This document shows, piece after piece, positions 32,790 to 44,875 of a stretch of DNA of 64,000 bases. The DNA is from Dactylonectria macrodidyma (lineage: Eukaryota; Ascomycota; Sordariomycetes; Hypocreales; Nectriaceae). Where the stretch lies: positions 310,001 through 374,000 of the forward strand of contig JAGMUV010000028.1 of the NCBI GenBank assembly GCA_020744425.1. Direction: 5' to 3'. The translations under genes were made by a program, and so were the position numbers. A model generated the notes under the pieces. That model was not told the DNA's origin. It did no database searches and saw only the letters and a list, made by a program, of their open reading frames with translations. Each line of letters starts with the position of its first letter. The stretch's first letter is position 1.

Positions 32790-33890
32790 GGGAATGGGTC
32801 TTGATGTGATTAACTTGCCTACTATATTAAATGGGACTGAGAAAAAAAAAAGTCAGAATGCGCTCATGAGTGGATGATGACTCGATGAGCTAATATTTCT
32901 CGTCATCACGCAAGCGCTCTACTTGTATTCGTGATGGAGTCGCAGCGGCTCCGACGAACCCATGTCCAGAAGAGGAAATAATGAGGTCCCGACCGTGAAG
33001 CTGCGTGTGAGAAACGGCCCATTTGTAGTATTTAAGCGCAGGGATGGTCTCTGGCGTGATGGCAGATCTATGTTGGGCTTCGGGTTGCAGGTTGTGCGTG
33101 GGATTTACCACTGCTATGTTGTGATTTGAGGAGCAAGTTTGGGCTGGCCGGGCATTGAAGGAATCGCTAATGAGGCGGACCGTGGGGTGGCGAGAATATT
33201 CCTGGAGAACCAGGGCTTGTTTTCTTTGAAGTTGTTGGAGACGATGATTCTCGCTCGTTCGCGCGCTCTCTCTTTATTCGTCGCGCTCGAGAGTGCTCGA
33301 CGACCCATAGCTTTTCAGATGTTGTTTCCACGATTCGCGCTTTCGTTAGGATCAGAGTTCTCATATTCCTACATTGCCCTATGCTGTGTTTTGATCCTTG
33401 CTTTTTTGGTTTATTTACTCTCCGAATACCCCCAGAGTAATTGAATGGGCAGTGAATATTACTAATAATAAAAGAGATGAGGTGGCTTGCAACCCAAGCT
33501 TGGGATTCAACGGTGCGGTGAGAGAGCGGCTGACATAAATATTCAGATGCTTTCTCGGTTATCTATCGGACACGATGATCAACGTAATTTGTCAATCAAG
33601 TCGTGCTACTATCGGGAGAGGGCCAACTAACCAACTTACCGGGTTAGTGTTAAACCGGTCAGCATCTTATTTCTTATCTTATCTTATCTTATCATAAATG
33701 TGGATGTGACAGGGGTTCAGTTCAACATAAACTGATCCAGATTGGCTTGTGGAGAATTGGCAGGGATATCGTCCGTCCCACGGCTTGACAGGGATAGACT
33801 CACACTTACCCTGTACATTCATGTTACTGACTTGAATGAAACATAAAAAGCCCATTGAAGATAGTAAAATATTTAATCACTTTTCATCGA
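32790..33890. other. No recognisable gene; (TTATC)n microsatellite
   Basis: A 101-codon frame at 33139-33444 has a hydrophobic end but no recognised domain. A short TTATC repeat lies at about 33668-33692. Confidence 0.35.
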
Positions 33891-34415
33891 ATCTGTTGCT
33901 ACTAGGAAGTCATAACGGAATGTGATGCATGTCGCGATACAAGACATCGCGTTCCTAACAAACCGGCCCTAGCAACCGACTGACTGAAGGAATGAGGTCT
34001 CCAGGGGGACCGTTGGGAAGGCACACACTGTATTTAAGGGCGATAACTCTCCTACATCCTCTAGCTATTCTGCACGCTTCCAAAGACTCTTGTATCCTGT
34101 ACCCAACGTGTCACAACGAGTGACATAACGAGTGTGTGATCCCTTCAAAAGAATCTATTGCAGGGATCACACACTCGTTATGTCACTCGTTGTGACACGT
34201 TGGGTACAGGATACAAGAGTCTTTGGAAGCGTACAGAACAGCTAGGGGACGTAGGAGGGTTCCAACCCTTAATTACAGTGCGCGCCTTCCCAACGGTCCC
34301 CCTAGCGACCTCATTCCTATCAGTCAGTCGGTTGCTAGGGCCGGCTTGCTAGGAACGCGATGTCTTGTATCGCGACATGCGTCGCATTCCGTTGTGACTT
34401 GCTAGCAGCAACAGA
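33891..34415. repeat. Long palindrome: two 253 bp arms around a 19 bp centre
   Basis: Left arm 33891-34143 and right arm 34163-34415 are reverse complements. The innermost ~80 bp on each side are identical. The outer parts differ mainly by C/T changes, with T more often in the left arm. The spacer is 34144-34162. A transcript across it would fold into a long hairpin. It could be a foldback element or two head-to-head MITEs; no target duplication was found. Confidence 0.8.
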
Positions 34416-34996
34416 ATCAAATAGAGTATTCTCCATCGCTGCATCTGCTTTTTATTCCGTGCATCGTTGTGGTTGATTTTTGGCTGATTTCTTTGTGTTA
34501 TTGTACCCTGTTGCGAGACACGTCCCAACCCGCAACCCGAAGCCCAACCTTGATCTCTGATCTCTGATATTGTAGAGTCAAATGGTCGTCAAGGAATGCA
34601 CTCTGTTTCGACCTAGCAGAACTCGTCTGTATTGCATTCATCACAACGAGCTCAAGCTACTCAACTAACATCGGTGGCAATACCGAAACTGTTGCCGGCA
34701 AGATCGAAGGCGTACCTTTGTATATACTTCGCACTATGTTGTGTGTCTCGTGATGATCCCCAGGCAACGTTCGACCCATACGTCATCTTGGGTATCAAAT
34801 ATAAGACCAATAAATGCAGGAGGATTATTCATCAATGATAATAACTCCGTTCGTAACTCGAGGAGCTCCTCATCTGAACAGAGCTCTAGTTCACAATTCC
34901 GTGGATTTTCCCGATATTTGTACGTTGGACTGCGAACAACCCAGCCAAGTTTGCAGAGGATACGATTGTTATTTCCTCTATGCTCTGAAAGATTCG
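34416..34996. other. No recognisable gene
   Basis: Short frames only. It separates the palindrome from the 3' end of the minus-strand relic. Confidence 0.3.
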
Positions 34997-35965
34997 TTAA
35001 TATGGAGTCATCAGATCGGTCTCAAATACCGCCTTACCCATTTTTTTCATCATTTCGGGGACCCTGAGAATCATACCATCATCCCGATCCCAAGGGAAGC
35101 ATTGCGGGTAGAGGAACCAAAGCATTCGAGTCATGAGTGTCACAGCTAAAAGCTGTCTATGCCTCCGGGGGCCGGGCTTAAAGCTGTTTTTGTTTTGTGG
35201 TAGTGTCGGTGTGACTGTGGACGACGTAAATGTCAGTACTATCATCAGTAAGAGATCACATAAAGGATCGCCTAGGGCCTGCTCAAGACAGCCGCGAGCA
35301 TTTTCGTAATGCGCCAAGACTTTTTGATTGGCCGAAGCATATAGTTGCTGGGTAAACTCGAGTCCTTCTTCGATAGTTCGCGGGATTTCGGTGAAGGGAA
35401 TAGGATATCCAAAGTTGATCGAGAGGGTCTGCAGCTTCGTTTCGGCAGCATCAGTCTCAGTCTCAGCCTCAGCCTCGGCCGCATTTTCCGGCAGTATACT
35501 GACGGGAAAGCCTGATATGTAGACATTTCCGCCGAGTAACCAACGATCCTCCCTACAAAGCTCCATATCATCCTCCCATATCCTCCACTGATGTAACCCG
35601 GAGATGAATGGGCGAATAGGATTGAGTTGGCCTGGGCCTTTCGGTAAGGTGGTGAACAAGCTGTGCATATTGTAATGTGGAATTATCCAAAAATGTGGCA
35701 ATGCGTGTCTTCTTAGAGGACCTTTCCAGCTTTCTGCGTCAGCTGCCCCAAGGTGTGACTCGATAGACGCATGAAGCCTTCGAGCCAGCTGTCGATAATA
35801 GCAGTGATCCCAGAGTGTACGGGTAATACCATCGTCCTAGTCGAAAAGCCCTATACCCTATTATAGTAGGCCCTTCCAAATTTGTGCGGTCCTTTCTGTT
35901 GTCTATGGACAGAAGCCTCCTGAGTAAAATGGGTGGCGGGCCCTGACGCCATGAATGTCGGTCAT
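34997..35965 (-). pseudogene. Hypothetical gene with four Gln-to-stop changes
   Basis: One minus-strand frame from ATG 35965 to TAA/TAG at 34997 (~322 codons) is broken only by stops at codons 21, 35, 36 and 43, all in TAG/TAA form where Gln (CAG/CAA) fits. Readable segments: HGVRARHPFYSGGFCP, TLWDHCYYRQLARRLHASIE, HFWIIPHYNMHSLFTTLP, ISGLHQWRIWEDDMELCRED, and a repeated AEAETETDA stretch. No family recognised. The last ~70 codons may include a retained intron. All damage lies in the first 43 codons, so a later Met could still yield a shortened product. Confidence 0.6.
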
Positions 35966-36191
35966 GATGGGTTTATAGTGCTGGAGGAGAGTGATAGCGG
36001 GCGGAGCTTAACAACCACACGCAGCTGCCAATTGGCTATGTGGAGCCTCGTCTTGATCGACATAGGGTGAGCTTCCTCATGTCAGCCCGGGTCTCTCATG
36101 ACGACTATACAAACTCCTTGGGGAGTCTCTTAGAGTCTGTGCTTGGCCAGTTACGAGAGCCTCATCTCATGTATCGAATGACTTCAACAAC

Positions 36192-36476
36192 TTGACCTTT
36201 TTTCATGTAGAATCACCTTGGAAAAGCATAAGGCATTCGGCATCTCCATGCGCTCACGAAGCCGCGGCCGCGGCCGAAGCGGAACGGGGCATGGGATTGC
36301 TGGAGTCTCTCGAACTCTACAAGAAAGCATGCTTTTTGTCCATCTTGCTATTCATGTGCATCGCCGTGGAGGGGTTTGTCGTTGTCCTTCTTAGCGACCT
36401 CTTTGCTTATCATCCGTTTCTGATAAAGCAAAAGGAGTTGAAGATTATTCAAGGTCTAAGTTCTATGTGTCTGTAA
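36192..36476 (+). pseudogene. MFS sugar transporter, N-terminal stub
   Basis: Readable for ~60 residues as the start of an alpha-glucoside/maltose-permease-type MFS transporter: an Ala/Glu-rich N-terminus, then MGLLESLELYKKACFLSILL, then MCIAVEGFVVVLLSDLFAYH (first membrane helix). After FLIKQ the frame leaves the family and stops at 36474-36476. The other eleven helices are absent; the Helitron lies 400 bp downstream. Confidence 0.6.
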
Positions 36477-36873
36477 AGAGCACAGCTCAGTCCACTATAT
36501 GGCGTTCACATCCCAGCCGCCAGCAGATCGGACCTTCACAGCCATATGGTCTCAACGATTTGTTCTGGATTTGTCATGTGAGGTGATGCTCACAACAATG
36601 GGCGAATTCCTCCTTTCCTGAACTCTTCGAACACAAACACTTCCCCACTTTTCAGCCTGATACAAGTTTAGTGAACGACCACAACTAGTATCAGGCAGCA
36701 GGCTTCTGCCTATAACATCAGCAGATCGATCACAGGTATAAAAAGCCGACCTTCGTTGCTCCCTTAGATAGAATCAAGCAGCTCAATTCTATTATTTCTT
36801 CTGCCCGCACCCCTTGTTGCACACCTCAACTTTTGGGAATTAGTGCTCCGTAGTTGAGTTGAGCTGAGTTTAG

Positions 36874-37037
36874 TACCCGTTGGTAATGTAATGTGGGGCC
36901 AGCCGCCTACCAACCTCGTCCCGAGGTTGGTCCCAAAATCCTTTGTCAGGTCCTTTAATCGTTGTCACCCTTTAAGGTGTAAAATGCCTATTTATCACCT
37001 TTTTCTTACCTTATTCTCTACATTCAATTAAAATACT
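36874..37037 (+). repeat. Helitron inverted end repeat, left
   Basis: Begins near TACCCGTTGGTAATG and runs through the stem-loop to about TTCAATTAAAATA. It matches the reverse complement of 43315-43472, with a small indel (TAATG doubled here) and scattered changes. Confidence 0.75.
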
Positions 37038-37136
37038 ACGTCACCCCATGCACATTGGAGCGGCGATGGGGTGCATGGGGTAGCCTCAGCCGAAGGCTGT
37101 GTGTCGGCGGACCGGGAAGCTATTACTACTACTACA

Positions 37137-40100
37137 TTATCTACGTACTAATCCATTGCCATGGCCATTATTGGTATTATGTGACATGTACGGATTCCGT
37201 GTAAGCACCTGTCGTTTCCGAAGCTCCTGATCCCTCATCTTCATCTTCATGCCATCCGGGGGAGACCCGTAGACCAGGTGATTACGATCAAATGGTGCAT
37301 CCAACATCAGACCCTCGAGTGTTTTCACGCGAGAGACAGCCACATAGCTTAAACCAGTCTGAAAGTCCCGGCAGGACAGATCTGTAACTATCATGTCTTC
37401 AGTGATGCTTTGTGACTTGTGCACAGTAATTGCGTAGCATACGATCAGGGGAAACTGGGTGCAAGCGCAGAGAGTGGCCCCGATGAGGAAGTCCCTCTCC
37501 ACTGGGAGAATCGGGACAATCTTCCTGCTATCAGCAGTGGTCAGGAATACCGGTCCGCTGTATTTGTCAAACTCCATCATGATAACACAGGGAGGGTCTT
37601 GGATGGGGTCGGCCCCAGGTGCCCAGCCGATATCGTAAACTGTGCCGCGAGCGCCGTTGCAGAGGCCAACTGGCTGCCAAAGGTTGGACGTCAGCATCAG
37701 ACGGGAGCCAATGCATATCGGGATCTGCTTCGCAAGGTTGCCCGCCTTGTCATCAGGCGCAGCAGCCGCGCCGGGGCCGACGTTCTTAGCCATGACCCGG
37801 ATGACTGGCCGGCTGAGGCGGTCGAGGTGATAGTGGTTATATTCGTTCACCCTATCTTTGGTAGCGTATACTCGTAAGGCGTTGACAAACCTTGCAACCT
37901 CTTGATCGTCTAGTTTTGCCTGTACGCGGCTGGAAAGGAGCTTCCAGGACTCCACAGATAGTTGAAGCAGCCGCAATTCCCCGAGAGCTAGGCGGAATGC
38001 CTCCTGATCGTCGCCACGCTGCCGCTGGACAACCTTCAAGAAGACCGATTTATCGAATCGCCTATATGCGTTTCTGCCCTTAATCTCTACTCCCTGAACC
38101 TCTTTATCGTAATAAAGCGGCTTCTGTAGCACAGGGGGAAGCTGAAAGAAGTCACCAACCAACAGTATGTTCAGGCCGCCAAAGAACTCTTCGTTCTTAT
38201 TCGGGAACGCCTCTCGGAGACGGTCATCGATCCAAGATAACTGACGCAGTCCCAGCATGCTCTTCTCATCAATGATCAGATACTTGATATCTTTAAGCTT
38301 CTTCTGGAGCTGGGCCTTATCAATGGCTGAGAGAGGCTTGAAGTCCTTATTGATTGGCAGGTGCAATAGGGAATGCAAGGTAGTGCCCGAAATCTGATTT
38401 CCCGCGACGCCCGTGGGCGCGGCACGCCAAACAGGTGTCCCCCTCCCCCGTGTCGCGGCTTGGAGGTGCGCCGAGAGCAGGTTAATGAGGTATGACTTGC
38501 CAGTGCCGCCTCCGCCATCCACATGGAGTAACAACTGGGAGGGATCCCGGGTCAGGAAGTGGCCCATCACTGTGTCGTACACCAGGCGCTGCTCTGGATT
38601 TAGGGAATCGCGAGCCTCTAATGGCTGATCATCCACGTCAAGGTCAAGGGTGTTTTCCGCTTTGCGTTGCTTCCAGTAGTCGCCGTTGAGAATGCCATCA
38701 TCAGTATACCGCCCAACATGAGGGGTCCAATCGTAATTAATGTCAATATCTCGGCGGCCGAGGATGTCGATGTCCTCTTCCTCCAGCGGGCGGTCAGGTA
38801 GCATGCGGGCGAGTTCATGCCAATCCTCCTCTGCGATGGGCTCCTCATAGGCCTCAAGCTCAAACTCATCGTCCTCTGCCGTCAATTCATCCGTATCTGG
38901 CTCTCCATAATGATCGTCCGCATGGGTATCGTGGAGCTGTCTGCAGCGCATGTACCCGGCTGTAAAAGAATCGAACCGCTGGCCACCCACAACGAGCAAC
39001 TCTTCTGGAAAGCGATGTGGATGAACCATCATCAATTTAACACGGCAGAAGTCGTTAAACTGGGGAGAAGCCTCTATAGACTTATATCGAGGGAAGTAAG
39101 CTAGGACCCTTTGCTTTGCGTTAGCAGCGAGTTTCCTCCACGTCTTGAGATTGTACGATTGCAGGTACTCGAGGTAGGTTACATCCTCATGCTGGTCATT
39201 TCGCTCCAGATATTTTCTGTAGCTGCCGATAGTCTCATTGACATCTTCGTCGACGCGATACGAACGTGCATGTTGCTCCAACGGACGGCAATCGACAGAG
39301 ACGACCATCCGTGTGCCTTCCTGCAGAGGGATGTTAAGCAGAAGGTGGGAAATCTCCTGCGCTGAGTAATCCCTCTCAGCAATTAGCTTATTCATAAGGC
39401 GAGAGGAGAAGGATAATAAGGGCTGGAGGTGTGCTGTATGCGGCAAGACCTGATCTGCAAGTTTGCAATAAGGCTCAGTCTTCTTCTCAGATTTGCTGCA
39501 ATACTTTGCAGCGTACGTAATAACTGCCTGTAAGCTGGTGCAAGGAGATATGTCGATATTGGCTAGCCAGCCTAGGATGATAGCAGGATTGAAGTGGTTC
39601 ATGAGGCTATCATTCCGCGCTGCCTCGAAGATGTGGTATGACCTTCCTTCCTTCCTGATAACTGCGGCCAGCTCCCGCAAGGCACGAGGGAAGTCAAAAC
39701 GACACTCCCTCTCTGGATTGGCCGCGTTAGCCGCCTCGATGTCTGCAGCAGCACCCTCCATATCCCTCGCGATGTCACCGGTTCTCTTCCTCACACGCAA
39801 GCAGTAGGTGGTGTTGCACTTGTGACGCTGGCAACGGTTGACAATTTGCGAGAGCCGCAGGAATGTCATCTCTATGCTTAGGGGATCTACGCTCAGCGGA
39901 TTACCCTCACCCTGAGGCATAGTCCTACTCGGCTCGGGGTTAATAGCAGTGACGTAGAATCCCCACGTGCGTGCAAAAACATCACGAGCGGCTTCATCCT
40001 CCATGTCGGCTCCAGGGCAATTTTCCATCCAGTACAGGCCGTGGTTGTGTGGACTCCCACGCCCTTGCCATTCATAACGATCCCAGTAATCCGTGATGCT

Positions 40101-42837
40101 AAACTTCTTGCTTAGCACGATATCCCGAAAGAGGCAGTATCGGCGGTAGAAGTGGAAAGCAGCAATGTGAGGGTTCTGCCGCAATAGGCGGCGCGATAGA
40201 GCCATCCTCTCCGGCTCGGTAGCGGCTAGCCAGTCGTCATACTGGGGCATGTGCTGGTAGAGACTCCGCTAGTGTAAATCTGCTGGGCTAAACGTGATGA
40301 ATGCACCAGGACAACCAAGGTTATAAGCATAGGCCTCGAGGTCCTGCCTCTTTTTGTTCCAGAATGGACGCGTACCGCGAATAGACACTGCATGCCTTGT
40401 GATCGAGTTGATCAGCGCCTGCGCCTCGGGGTCCTCGCTGTGTTCGAGCGCCTGAATAAGTTGCTCTCGCGTCAGAGGCTGCTGTCTCCCATCATGTTGC
40501 TTCACGAAGAATCTGGATCGTGAACGTGCTTGTGACCGCATTAGCGTGTTGAAGGCGACGAAGCGGAAGGTCGGGTGGCGTGCAAAACGCCCGTCGTGCC
40601 AGCGCATCGCGTGCTCGATGTAATCCTTATAATCAATGGAGCGCAATCGGGGTTCAACAAAGTCGGCTCTACCGTCAGGAAAGAGGCAGGGAAACGCCAA
40701 GGAGAGTAGGGCATGAGAGCGATTGAACTCATTAATGGGTGTGTGTCGTATATTCGGGAGCTGCAGCTCGTGTTGTGCCTGCGCCTGGAAGCTTGTGGAA
40801 AGCCCTGAATCAGCGCCTGATTCTCCGGAGAGAATAGACCGCAGAGCATCGAGCTCCGTGTCCTTAGCCAACAGGTCCGGCACCGCAGCCTCGTCCTCCA
40901 GGTCAGGCTCTGCCTCCTGATCTTCCTCGGGTGAGTCGGGTCCAACGTCGGCAGCCTCTACCTGACTCTGGGGGATAGCATCCAGGACATTACCATCTTG
41001 GGGCAATTGATTCAGCCGCTCTTCGTCGATGGCGACGCATCGATAGCCAGGATGATGGCGGCGGAGGTAGTCTAGCCATATGACAACCGGCTGGCGGCGC
41101 ACGCGGAACTGGCGGGTGAATTGCCGGCTAAGATTTGCGTGGGACGACGTATTCGCAGGACGTAGTAATACAATGTTCAACTCCCGCGGCAGAAGCGGGA
41201 GCTGGTTGTACACTAAGCCAACCTCGCGGAGAAAGTGAACTACGTGCCCCCGATACTTGTACTGCTGCCCTCGCACAAGCATAATGTTCACATGGACGTG
41301 AACACGAGCAATTAAAGACTCTTCGGTAGGCATAAGCTGAGGCAATCGGGTCGGTATAGGGCCAAAGTCGAGCTGATTGTCCGCAGAGAAGAAATATGGC
41401 TCGTCGGGTTGGCGCTTCTCATCCCTCCGATAATAACGCGCACAAATGCCATCGCAATCGATCTTCATCTGGAACCAACTCTCTTGGCATCGACTGCAAA
41501 ACTGCATTTGGTCATTGTCCAGCTCTGTCCAGAACTCGCGGAGGATGGCCTTGTCGCGACCAGTCAAGGCGCAAGCTTCCAGATCTCCATTCCACACCGG
41601 GTCTTGTGCGTGGAATACCGCCAACTCTTCAGGTGGAATCCTCACCGGACTCCGAATACGTCGTGACGGCCTCAACGATCGAGTTTGCCTTCGAGATCGT
41701 CTCGGCCGCCCTCCTGTACCAGGAGCCGGGCCACGGCGACCAGTCCTCGGCCGTGCAGAAGGCGGCCGTGAGCGACGACGAACAGGGCTTTCATCCACAG
41801 AGTCGTTACCGTCGCTCTCGTCTTCGTCCCCTGGGTCGGAGTCACACTCTACCCCTATTTGCTCCAGGTACCTGCGTGGCCGAACGGGCGAAAGCAACAG
41901 GTTGAAATAGTCCTCGGCGTCAATATCGGGCTCCGAGAACTGGCCCCAGTCATCTCCTTCCTTGATTGTCCCATCCCCATCCGGAAGCCCACTCGGCCGC
42001 TGTCGATCTTGGCTGGCATCTACATTCTGTGGTTAGCCCGAAGTACTGCGACCATTAAGTAAGAATATCTGCCCCAGGCCCCTCCGAACCTTTAAACGCG
42101 CCGAGTTGAGATATTGAGGGAGTCAGTGACACAGTCTCCCCTGCACGGCGTCGTGAACGATGGCCGCGCTGGATAGCAGCCCGCTTGGCCCTTGCGCCGG
42201 CCATGGAGGAATCGTCCTGTGAGTCTCTCCCGCACTTGAGGAATCTAGGAGCCAAGTCAGGGTGACCTATATGAGACGTGCTGCTTCGGATAGTAGATGG
42301 ATCAGAATGTGAGGCGGTTAGTAGTGTCGTCAGCTGCACAGGAGGTGAGGGAGCTATTGTACGGAAGAGCCGCGAGCTTTGTTGGGTTGGTGGAATTGGC
42401 GTCCCTAACACTACACGCGGCTGGCTAATCGACGCCCCGGATAACGTCTTCGCTGTATGACATTGCCGTAGCCTCTCTGGCGACGTAGGCTGGGTTCCGA
42501 ATCTGTCGTTAAGGGGCGATAGGCCAGCATCTTCTTCAGTTCTCTTCAGAGCGGGACTCTCAGTTGAAGAAGGACCGACGGCGAGGTTTCTTAATGTCAG
42601 GATCGCGCCTTTGGATCTGGAACGCTTCACTTAGTTAGTGTTGAATGTCTTGCGGAGTGGGGAGACAGAGCTGACATGAGAATTGCACTGACTACGACAT
42701 TCCAGGCAGTTCTTGGTGTTCCCAGCAGATTTCCGTTTGCTGACGAAGCCAGCCGCCGGTTTCTTCTCGCCACAGCGAGCACAGACAATGGACATTAAGT
42801 CATCTTGAAGCCCTTGAGGAGTAGACTTCGGATGCAT
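37137..42837 (-). pseudogene. Helitron RepHel transposase/helicase, one in-frame amber codon
   Basis: N-terminal exons: 42837 to ~42660 (zinc-ribbon-like CARCGEKKPAAGF...NCLECR), and 42630 to ~42055 (low complexity). The main part runs from ~42010 to 37137. It has a DUF6570-like region (CSRCQESWFQMKIDCDGIC; RELNIVLLRPANTSSHAN), the Helitron-like N domain (GCPGAFITFSPADLH), the HUH motif (GSPHNHGLYW, ~40040), the two-Tyr motif YAAKYCSK, and a PIF1-type helicase with Walker A GGGGTGKS, Walker B LIIDEKSMLG and the late motif VHKSQS. A TAG at 40269-40271 directly follows FSPADLH, where other Helitrons have Trp; TGG to TAG is one G-to-A change. The frame is open on both sides (542 and 1037+ codons). 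Without readthrough the catalytic Rep and helicase would be cut off from the N-terminus. Exon limits upstream of 41897 are approximate. Confidence 0.85.
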
Positions 42838-43314
42838 TGCTCAATGACGCAAGACGTGAAGATGCGTTGAGTGAACGAAGTTTCCATGCTAAGCGAAATT
42901 CCGAGTAAACAAACAAACCAGGGGGACTGCTAGCTGGCAAGCTAGGCCCACTTTTTATGAGCCGTCGTCCAGTTGCTCCTCGTTTTGTGGCCGTCCATAT
43001 AAAATCTAAACCAATCAGAGCCCGGGAAACTTATTAATCCCTGTCTGCACCGAACCCTCATTATTGGGAAAACTTATGGATTAATGTAGAGTCAGCCTTC
43101 GGCTGAATGATATATAAAATCTTTTAAAAATAGCATTAGATTTAACAGATACAGGGCTTTAAAATGCGTATCAGATCTTCAGTTTCTCTTTTATTTTTAA
43201 AAAGAGAGAAAAAAAGAGATAATTTTCTAAGATTTTAATAAAAATGAAAAAGTAGGCCCACTTTGAAGCTTTTCTTCTGTTGAATCTAGCAGTATTTTTT
43301 TAAGGATTTTATAT

Positions 43315-43472
43315 ATTTTAATTGAAGGTAGAAAAACAGGTGAAAAAGGTGAAAAATGGGCATTTTACAGCTTAAAGGGTGAGAACGATTAATTAAAGGA
43401 CCTGACAAAGGTTTTTGGGACCAACCTCGGGACGAGGTTGGTAGGCGGCTGGCCCCACATTACCAATGGGTA
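43315..43472 (-). repeat. Helitron inverted end repeat, right
   Basis: Partner of 36874-37037. It is the upstream (5') end relative to the RepHel gene. Confidence 0.75.
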
Positions 43473-44875
43473 TATTTAACGACTTGGTCCCCACCTCGCA
43501 GGGGCATAAAAAGGCGTGTGACAGCCCATCAAGCTATGCCAACATCTAGGCGAGCGGTAAGGTGATGGATTACGTGGGTGCCGTGTTGAATCGTCAGCAT
43601 CGGAGTTTGTAGAAGCTAGCGATGTAAAAAGCGCAATTGCTTGCCGTGCTCCAGCAAGAGAAGAATTCCTCATTTGGGACAAGACAATCTTCAGGGGTTT
43701 CTAACGGCCTGATCCCTGCCTCGCACAGCAATCCCAAAAGAGTGCGCTACTAAGTATCTGGCGACCGGCATACCCGGAGGCGTCCAGGCTAACAACATTG
43801 CAGGGGGGCAGGCTAGCAGACAGCCCGCGGTGTGTCGAGGACAGCAGTAAGAGAAAATGCCCGTTTGGACTTGGTTATATTATAAATATCTATGATATCG
43901 CAGCCCCTTCAGTCTCTTACAATGGTATATCCAGTCCGCATATCTGAACGCAGAGTCTCAAGTACGTCCAACCCGATGATTCCTGGCTCCCAGGCTCTCG
44001 ATACCCGTGGCTTGAACGCCCTTTTCCACAGCAGACAAGACCTGTCTTGGTATTGAGTCATCTCCAGATCCAAACGCGAAAAACAAGCTATGACAAACGG
44101 ACAACGACAAACGGACAAGACGGCGGTTTCATCACTCTGCGTAAGGCTGAATGCCCAACAGTACCCTCGTCAATGCCCCTTCAGCTGCTCCGACGATTCC
44201 CTTCGCCGAAACTTATTTTGTGGGGACACTTTGGCGGCGTGACAATCTGCCTTGGAGCGAAGTTGAGCCCGGTGGGCTGGGCTGAGTACGTAGGGGACAG
44301 ATGCTGGTTCGTGCTTGGAAAAGTTCTAGAAATTGCAGCCCCTCGGAAATACCCGTCAAGGTTAGTAGGGCGGCTTGCCCCACAATGCTAACTAGTATTC
44401 ATTCTCGACTTAAGTCGTTTTTACCCAAACAGTAACATTGTTCCTAGCGTTAAGGAGAGGGAAGACTGGTGTTTACGGACAAGAATCGCTCTTTCGTGGG
44501 GAGGCGTCACAATCTGTCAAGTAAGATCGGACAAACTCCAAACCTGGGCTGATATTCCTATGCATGATTATGGATGCTTGTGGCTAAGAGAATGGCACTA
44601 GCAGCATGGCTAAATGTGCAGCGCAGAAGCTAACCCTCCAGACGAAGCCTATATTACATTCACGTCTCGGACACAACCGCCCTCTCTGATCCCAGGGGCC
44701 AGGCTGATGGACAAGGCCATCCATATAAGGAGCTATATATACCTGACAAACAACACTTGGACTTAACAGCCACCAGACGAGACACCACACCGGGAGCAGC
44801 CCCATCCTAGGCTTTTTTTTTTCACTCTTTTTTTTTTTGACCATTGCGGCTTGATGAATCATTACTCTCTTGGCC
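43473..44875. promoter_or_regulatory. Region upstream of the TBC gene; no gene seen
   Basis: The related words GGGACACTTTGGCGGCGTGACAATCTG-type (about 44221-44250) and TGGGGAGGCGTCACAATCTG (about 44498-44517) suggest an internal duplication. CTATATATACC at about 44732-44742 is a possible TATA box 135 bp before the TBC start codon. T-runs lie at 44813-44838. Confidence 0.4.

Larger units (their letters stand above)
36874..43472 (-). mobile_element. Helitron-type rolling-circle transposon with ~160 bp inverted end repeats
   Basis: A 6.6 kb element holds one RepHel gene on the minus strand. Its two ends (36874-37037 and about 43315-43472) are inverted copies of each other with few differences. 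Each contains the perfect stem CCAACCTCG/CGAGGTTGG around TCC, close to GGCCAGCCGCC. Canonical Helitrons have no terminal inverted repeats, so the ends are unusual. No target duplication is evident, as expected for Helitrons. Little RIP damage suggests a recent insertion. Confidence 0.8.

Noticed and set aside
37419..37877. Long plus-strand frame inside the Helitron
   Set aside because: Antisense shadow of the well-supported helicase frame on the minus strand.
41396..41910. Plus-strand frames of ~150-170 codons opposite the Helitron N-terminus
   Set aside because: GC-rich antisense shadows of the DUF6570-like region.
44047..44391. 115-codon plus-strand frame upstream of the TBC gene
   Set aside because: No domain, no intron logic, and it lies in a promoter region with internal duplication; probably chance.
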